Below are positions 6,474 to 10,392 of a DNA stretch of 10,392 nucleotides, piece after piece. Position 1 is the stretch's first letter. The number at the start of each line of letters is the position of its first letter. Origin of the DNA: an uncultured Prevotellaceae bacterium (GTDB lineage: Bacteria > Bacteroidota > Bacteroidia > Bacteroidales > Bacteroidaceae). The notes beneath the pieces were generated by a model. That model was not told the DNA's origin, did no database searches, and saw only the letters and a list, made by a program, of their open reading frames with translations. The stretch is from NCBI GenBank assembly GCA_945827465.1, contig CALZOH010000113.1:1-10392 (forward strand). Reading direction: 5' to 3'. A program made the position numbers and the translations under genes.

Positions 6474-7517
6474 ATGTCTCTAAAAGAAAATATTCAAGAT
6501 TTATTGAAAGAAGTATCACAACTCAAAGCCGAAAATGAGAAAGAGTTGGAAGAGCTTCGCATTAAATATTTAAGCAAGAAAGGCGTCATCACCGAACTGA
6601 TGAAAGACTTCCGAAATGTTCCCAACGAAGAGAAGCGCGAGATTGGTATGTGCATCAACCAATTGAAAACGGAAGCACAGAACAAGATCAACAGCATTCG
6701 GGAGAGTTTACAGCAAAATGGAGCTCAATCAGACACACGTCTTGACCTCACACGCACCGCATACCCCATTGCTTTGGGATCACGCCATCCACTCACTTTG
6801 GTAAAGAACGAGATTATCGATATCTTCTCTCGCTTGGGTTTCTGTTTGGCCGACGGTCCGGAAGTAGAAGACGACTTGCACGTTTTCACCAAGATGAACT
6901 TTGCTGCTGACCATCCGGCACGCGATATGCAAGACACCTTCTTCATTGAAACCAATCCCAATGAAGTGGCCAAAAATATTATCCTAAGAAGCCACACCAG
7001 CTCGGTACAAGCCAGAGTGATGGAAACGACTCAACCGCCCATCCGCATCATTTGCCCCGGACGTGTTTACCGCAATGAAACAATTACAGCCCGCGCCCAT
7101 TGTTTCTTCCATCAAATCGAAGGACTTTATGTTGACGAAAACGTATCATTCAAAGATCTGAAACAAGTATTGTTGCTTTTTGCTCAAGAAATGTTCGGCA
7201 AAGACACCAAAATTCGTCTCCGCCCTTCATACTTCCCCTTTACTGAGCCATCAGCCGAGATGGACATCAGTTGCGACATCTGCGGAGGAGTAGGATGCAG
7301 TTTCTGTAAGAACACCGGATGGGTAGAGATTTTGGGATGCGGCATGGTTCATCCCAATGTACTTGAACTTTGCGGTATCGACAGCAAGAAATACAAAGGT
7401 TATGCCTTCGGATTAGGTATTGAACGTATCACCAATCTAAAATATAAGATTAGTGACCTGCGTTTATTCTCCGAAAACGACAAACGTTTCTTGGAAGAGT
7501 TTACGTCTGTCAATTAG
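6474..7517 (+). CDS. pheS: Phenylalanine--tRNA ligase alpha subunit PheS
   Basis: Catalytic alpha subunit of the class II alpha2-beta2 phenylalanyl-tRNA synthetase, which charges tRNA-Phe in the cytoplasm. The ATG at 6474 (MSLKENIQDL) gives 347 residues; the in-frame ATG at 6429 precedes the promoter box. Residues 1-85 form the charged coiled-coil arm that contacts tRNA. Class II landmarks are GFCLADGPEVEDD (122-134), motif 2 with RVYRNE (197-202) followed by HCFFHQIEG, and motif 3 GYAFGLGIER (309-318). Ala311 lies at the position that sets phenylalanine pocket size. A four-cysteine knuckle, C267-x2-C270-x4-C275-x2-C278, is inserted just before GWVEILGCGMVHP; E. coli PheS lacks it and it probably binds zinc. 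No pheT follows, so the beta subunit must be encoded elsewhere. Confidence 0.98.
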   Translation: MSLKENIQDLLKEVSQLKAENEKELEELRIKYLSKKGVITELMKDFRNVPNEEKREIGMCINQLKTEAQNKINSIRESLQQNGAQSDTRLDLTRTAYPIALGSRHPLTLVKNEIIDIFSRLGFCLADGPEVEDDLHVFTKMNFAADHPARDMQDTFFIETNPNEVAKNIILRSHTSSVQARVMETTQPPIRIICPGRVYRNETITARAHCFFHQIEGLYVDENVSFKDLKQVLLLFAQEMFGKDTKIRLRPSYFPFTEPSAEMDISCDICGGVGCSFCKNTGWVEILGCGMVHPNVLELCGIDSKKYKGYAFGLGIERITNLKYKISDLRLFSENDKRFLEEFTSVN

Positions 7518-7561
7518 GCACATCATCATTTGAAATCCCCTTCCATCTAAGATACCTTATT

Positions 7562-7602
7562 ACATCCGTACTTTCTGCACTGACCAGAAAGTACGGATGT
7601 TT
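7562..7602 (+). terminator. Strong hairpin terminator after pheS
   Basis: ACATCCGTACTTTCTG (7562-7577) and its exact reverse complement (7585-7600) form a 16-bp perfect stem with a 7-base loop, 44 bases after the pheS stop. Only a short T-run and the T-rich stretch TTTCATTTC follow, so the stem is strong but the U-tract is weak. No gene on the minus strand uses it. Confidence 0.75.
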
Positions 7603-7688
7603 CATTTCACGAAACAACGCCCTCTTATTTTGCACCAATATATCTACTATATCCTATCGTCAATAAAGCCCCAATCAACAAATCTTTT

Positions 7689-7854
7689 AACCCAAATCGG
7701 TCATTAGCGTTATGATGATAACAACTCTTGTTTTTGTTCAGATGTCTCTACGTTTTGAGGGCGCAATGGGGTTCCATTGCAACCGAAAAACGGAAAGGCA
7801 GATGACAAAAAGAAAGTTTGTTTGCGCATAATAGTCTAATGACCGATTTGGGTT
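7689..7854. repeat. 166-bp imperfect palindrome with 19-bp perfect ends (MITE-like)
   Basis: AACCCAAATCGGTCATTAG (7689-7707) is the exact reverse complement of 7836-7854. The symmetry continues inward through the whole element. The two halves share TTATG, a T-rich tract, a CGTTTT block (7751-7756 against 7787-7792) and an apex stem GCAATGG-GGTT-CCATTGC (7763-7780). Apex and outer arms have the same centre, between 7771 and 7772, so the element can fold as one long hairpin. Outside the ends, TTTAA and TTAAA extend the pairing if one base is bulged. The element has no open reading frame and no transposase. The end motif AATCGGTCATT recurs at 142-194. A non-autonomous mobile element or an amplified hairpin repeat both fit. 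Confidence 0.8.
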
Positions 7855-7872
7855 TAAACTTCCGATAGCATT

Positions 7873-7899
7873 ATCACAAGAAACCACTACCTTTGTGAT
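7873..7899 (+). promoter_or_regulatory. Candidate promoter and operator of the GH35-like gene
   Basis: TACCTTTG (7888-7895) matches the -7 element TAnnTTTG, 78 bases before the chosen ATG. A 7-bp inverted repeat, ATCACAA (7873-7879) and TTGTGAT (7893-7899), brackets and overlaps it, a layout that would suit a dimeric repressor or activator. No clear -33 TTTG is seen. Confidence 0.4.
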
Positions 7900-7973
7900 G
7901 CAATGAAAATATTGAGTATGTTATTTGAATAGAAAATCTTCATACAAGCATTGAATCACCAAATCGTGGAATT

Positions 7974-9590
7974 ATGAACATGAATAGCTTCTGCACTCAG
8001 ACCATGAGATTAACGAAACAAGCGATTGCCCTGCTCGCATGCCTATTTGTAATAGCGGGACAAAACATCTATGCCAAACAGGACGAGACACATTCTGTGT
8101 GCCATGTGGCTCAGATAGATGGCATAAAACGACTCATTGTTGACGGGAAACCAACAATCTTGATAGCCGGAGAAGCCAGAAACTCAAGTGCCTCAACCGA
8201 CTATGTCCTCACCAGGGATATTGCCACCATGAAGAGCATGGGACTGAATACAGCCTTAATACCCATCACATGGGAGCAATTGGAACCACAAGAGGGAAAC
8301 TTCGACTTCACCCTTACCAACCGCCTGATTTCGCTTGCTGAAGAACATCAGATGCGTGTGATCATCCTATGGTTTGCGTCATGGAAGAATGGCGAATCAT
8401 CCTACATGCCACTTTGGGCAAAGCAGAACACCAAGCGATTCTTCAGAGCCCGAGATGCCAAGGGATACAACACAACAACCGTCTCACCTTTCTGCAAACA
8501 GGCATGTGAGGCCGACGCCAAAGCGTTGGCCAAACTGATGAAGCATATCAGAGAACACGATCTATCCAGACGAATCATAGCCGTCCAAGTAGAAAACGAG
8601 CCTGGAGTTTTCCTTGACATAGACCACTGCCCACAGTCTCTCCAATTGTTTGCAAAGAGCGAAGAATTAGCCAAATACGGAGATACTCAACTGGCACGAC
8701 AGCATTTTATGGCTCATTACTACGCTCTATATATTGACGCAGTGGTCAAGTCTGGTAAAGCCGAGTATGATATCCCCATGTTCGTCAACTGCTGGCTCGA
8801 TGAAGGACAAGCAATAGGTCGCTTTCCCAACGGAGGCCCCATACCTGCCCTAATAGATGACTATAAACGATTTGCTCCGCACGTCGACTGGATTTCACCC
8901 GACATCTACAGCAACGACTTCCGCACATATTGCCAGATCTATCACAGAGAGGACAACCTCCTTTTCATTCCTGAAACGCATATTAACCCCAATAGGATAT
9001 GGTATGCCTTGAGCGAATGCGACGCCCAATGTGTAGCTCCATTCGCCGTAGAGACGGGCTTTGACGAGCCGTTCTTTACCGGTTCTTTGGCTGTACTGCA
9101 AGAGGTATTGCCACAGATCTCCGAAGCACAAGGAAAAGGCATCATGCGCGGATTTATGAGACAAGGCAATGAGAAGGAAGCAGAATTTGATATCGACGAC
9201 CTACATTTTCGCGTAGAATATATCCTGGACTTGCCACATGCCTTTGGCTTCGTTATCCGCACAGGGAAACAGAGTCTGCTTGCCTCTGGCATAGGAAGTC
9301 GCATCTACGTAAGTAATCGGGACACCACCAAACTGACTCGTCTTACCAATGTGCGCGACGTACGCAAGGTAAACGACGAATGGGAAACGCTCATGCTCCT
9401 CAACGGCGACCAAACAAAGCACAACGGATGCCTGCAATTGCGGGGCCGAACGGAAAACATCCCCTGCGGTAATATCCCGGCACCCCTTACCGATATATCC
9501 TATTCACGCATTACATGGGAGAAGAACAAGAATCGGTTCACACTGCCAGGCATCTATTTGGCAGACCTCTTCACCATCGATGCCAAATAA
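7974..9590 (+). CDS. Secreted GH35-like glycoside hydrolase with DUF5597-like C-terminus
   Basis: Probable exported beta-galactosidase-type enzyme of glycoside hydrolase clan A, 538 residues. A signal peptide is evident: MRLTK from Met11, a hydrophobic run (AIALLACLFVIAG), and likely cleavage after NIYA (residue 34). In-frame ATGs at 7974, 7980 and 8004 all keep it, and Met11 may be the true start. The TIM-barrel part runs from about residue 50 to 360, with LIVDGKPTILIAGEARNSSA near its start. The likely acid/base is Glu209 in VQVENEP and the likely nucleophile Glu334 in FIPETH. The C-terminal 170 residues look like the DUF5597 beta-domain that accompanies a GH35 subgroup including xyloglucan-active enzymes. 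The gene stands alone with its own promoter, without SusC/SusD or regulator genes, so the substrate cannot be inferred. Confidence 0.87.
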   Translation: MNMNSFCTQTMRLTKQAIALLACLFVIAGQNIYAKQDETHSVCHVAQIDGIKRLIVDGKPTILIAGEARNSSASTDYVLTRDIATMKSMGLNTALIPITWEQLEPQEGNFDFTLTNRLISLAEEHQMRVIILWFASWKNGESSYMPLWAKQNTKRFFRARDAKGYNTTTVSPFCKQACEADAKALAKLMKHIREHDLSRRIIAVQVENEPGVFLDIDHCPQSLQLFAKSEELAKYGDTQLARQHFMAHYYALYIDAVVKSGKAEYDIPMFVNCWLDEGQAIGRFPNGGPIPALIDDYKRFAPHVDWISPDIYSNDFRTYCQIYHREDNLLFIPETHINPNRIWYALSECDAQCVAPFAVETGFDEPFFTGSLAVLQEVLPQISEAQGKGIMRGFMRQGNEKEAEFDIDDLHFRVEYILDLPHAFGFVIRTGKQSLLASGIGSRIYVSNRDTTKLTRLTNVRDVRKVNDEWETLMLLNGDQTKHNGCLQLRGRTENIPCGNIPAPLTDISYSRITWEKNKNRFTLPGIYLADLFTIDAK

Positions 9591-9620
9591 TTTTTCTGTT
9601 TCTTTCCGTATAAATAAAAC

Positions 9621-9652
9621 GATGGGGCGTATCCCGAACGATACGCCCCATC
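9621..9652. terminator. Bidirectional-type hairpin between convergent genes
   Basis: GATGGGGCGTAT (9621-9632) and ATACGCCCCATC (9641-9652) form a GC-rich 12-bp perfect stem with an 8-base loop, 30 bases past the glycoside hydrolase stop and 37 bases past the stop of the convergent gene. On the minus strand the stem is followed by GTTTTATTTA, a reasonable U-tract. On the plus strand TATTAATA follows, a weaker tail. Confidence 0.8.
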
Positions 9653-9689
9653 TATTAATATGAAATCTTTTCTTCGTGATTACGATAAA

Positions 9690-10274
9690 TTACCCTTCAT
9701 TGAAGTTAGGACGATTCACGCCCAAATAATTATAGGTAAAGTTACGACCTTTGGCTGAAGAGAACTGACTACGTGAGTCAATATCTTGTCTGGACTTCAG
9801 ATGATCAATGATTCGGTTATAACAATCGATCGGGCTTTGGGCCTTACACATTGCGCGGAACTTGGTATCCTTATATTGAAACTTATTGGTACCGGGAATA
9901 GCAATCACTCTTTTAAAAATAAGAGTTCCGTCATACCAACCTGGCATCTCTTCAGTCAACACAGAAATTTTCATTTTCTTTTTAGCCTGATATACGTTCT
10001 CTTCCTTTTCAGGCTGTTCCTCGCGGCTGATATTATTTTCCTTAAAGTCTTTCATTGTGTTTGCCCTTGTCTTAATCACGATGAAGTACACGCGAGCTTG
10101 AACTTTATAACGTTTGGGATAGGTAATATCTGAATTGGCGTACGTCTGCAAATCCTTACGGAAAGCATCTCCCAAATCAAAATTTTCAATTTTCAAACTT
10201 TTAAGGAAATCTATTGCTTCATCCACACTGTGAACCAAGCATTCTTCATTGAAATAACGTAAATACAGATTCAT
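9690..10274 (-). CDS. Conserved hypothetical protein, function unknown
   Basis: A 194-residue soluble protein with no signal peptide or membrane segment. The ATG at 10274 (MNLYLRYFNEECLV) was preferred over a TTG six codons upstream. The N-terminal 70 residues look folded (LRYFNEECLVHSVDEAIDFLKSL, then YKVQARVYFIVIKTR). A charged Lys/Glu-rich linker follows (about 71-102). The C-terminal region has GWYDGTLIFKRVIAIPGTNKF (112-132) and ends in a basic, Asn-rich tail. It resembles uncharacterised Bacteroidales proteins I recall only vaguely, and no domain name can be given. It lies 72 bp downstream of a tRNA-Gly gene on the same strand, and no TAnnTTTG box is visible in between. Its end is bounded by the hairpin at 9621-9652. 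Confidence 0.75.
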   Translation of the reverse strand: MNLYLRYFNEECLVHSVDEAIDFLKSLKIENFDLGDAFRKDLQTYANSDITYPKRYKVQARVYFIVIKTRANTMKDFKENNISREEQPEKEENVYQAKKKMKISVLTEEMPGWYDGTLIFKRVIAIPGTNKFQYKDTKFRAMCKAQSPIDCYNRIIDHLKSRQDIDSRSQFSSAKGRNFTYNYLGVNRPNFNEG

Positions 10275-10339
10275 AAAGTTACTACTAAACAATCAATTTG
10301 TAATACTGAGAAATCAACTATTCGGTCAATAATTGATAT

Positions 10340-10346
10340 AAAAAAG
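10340..10346 (-). terminator. T-run after tRNA-Gly
   Basis: C followed by TTTTTT directly after the tRNA 3' end on the minus strand. With the tRNA acceptor or T-arm as the stem, this could end transcription, or mark processing before the downstream hypothetical gene. No separate hairpin is seen. Confidence 0.35.
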
Positions 10347-10392
10347 AGCGGAAAACGGGACTCGGACCCGCGACCCCAACCTTGGCAAGGTT
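10347..10392 (-). tRNA. tRNA-Gly (GCC anticodon), 3' part only
   Basis: On the minus strand the sequence starts inside the anticodon stem. AACC-TTGCCAA-GGTT gives a seven-base loop with anticodon GCC. A five-base variable loop (GGGTC) follows, then a T-arm GCGGG-TCCGAGT-CCCGT with one G:T pair, the acceptor strand TTTCCGC and discriminator T. No CCA is encoded. The T-loop starts TCC, not the usual TTC. Six Ts follow the mature end within two bases (10345-10340). The D-arm and 5' acceptor strand lie beyond the right edge. Confidence 0.93.

Larger units (their letters stand above)
7603..7973. other. Gene-free region between pheS and the GH35-like gene
   Basis: No frame here looks like a gene. 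The stretch holds a 166-bp imperfect palindrome (7689-7854), then a promoter-like box (7888-7895) and a leader of roughly 70 bases for the glycoside hydrolase gene. The part from 7603 to 7688 shows nothing recognisable. Confidence 0.7.

Noticed and set aside
10321..10334. Third copy of the AATCGGTCATT motif (TTCGGTCAATAA near the tRNA)
   Set aside because: Only about eight bases match and there is no partner arm, which is within chance expectation.

Overview
The window looks like a chromosomal segment of a Bacteroidales bacterium, probably Prevotella or Bacteroides. This rests on protein character (Bacteroidetes-type trigger factor, a DUF4348-type lipoprotein, PheS with a four-cysteine insert), on promoters of the Bacteroidetes -7 form TAnnTTTG in front of several genes, and on weak Shine-Dalgarno sequences. 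The genus is inference. Most of the window is core housekeeping DNA. I see no prophage, transposase gene, CRISPR array or defence system.

Layout. Positions 1-217 are non-housekeeping DNA: a 42-bp tandem repeat running off the left edge, then a hairpin. Next, on the minus strand and read right to left, is the protein quality-control cluster tig (3579-2218), clpP (2123-1446) and clpX (1459-218). clpP and clpX overlap by 14 bp, and a terminator-like hairpin lies between tig and clpP. Upstream of tig, also on the minus strand, is a second cluster: a DUF4348-like lipoprotein (6306-5473), murB (5463-4447) and a PhnP-like metallo-beta-lactamase-fold hydrolase (4450-3692). It has a 9-bp gap and then a 4-bp ATGA overlap. 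A 167-bp divergent promoter region separates it from pheS on the plus strand (6474-7517).

pheS ends in a strong 16-bp hairpin. A gene-free stretch follows (7603-7973) that contains a 166-bp imperfect palindrome with 19-bp perfect ends and the promoter of the next gene. That gene (7974-9590, plus) encodes a secreted GH35-like glycoside hydrolase with a DUF5597-like C-terminus. It converges on a minus-strand conserved hypothetical gene (10274-9690) across a 12-bp hairpin. The right edge holds the 3' part of a tRNA-Gly(GCC) gene on the minus strand.

How the genes fit together: trigger factor handles nascent chains and ClpXP degrades unfolded or tagged proteins. MurB makes UDP-MurNAc for peptidoglycan; the roles of its lipoprotein and hydrolase neighbours are unknown. 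The signals most worth a second look are non-coding: the AATCGGTCATT-ended hairpins at two loci, the cysteine-rich 21/42-bp repeat, and the possible attenuator between tig and clpP.
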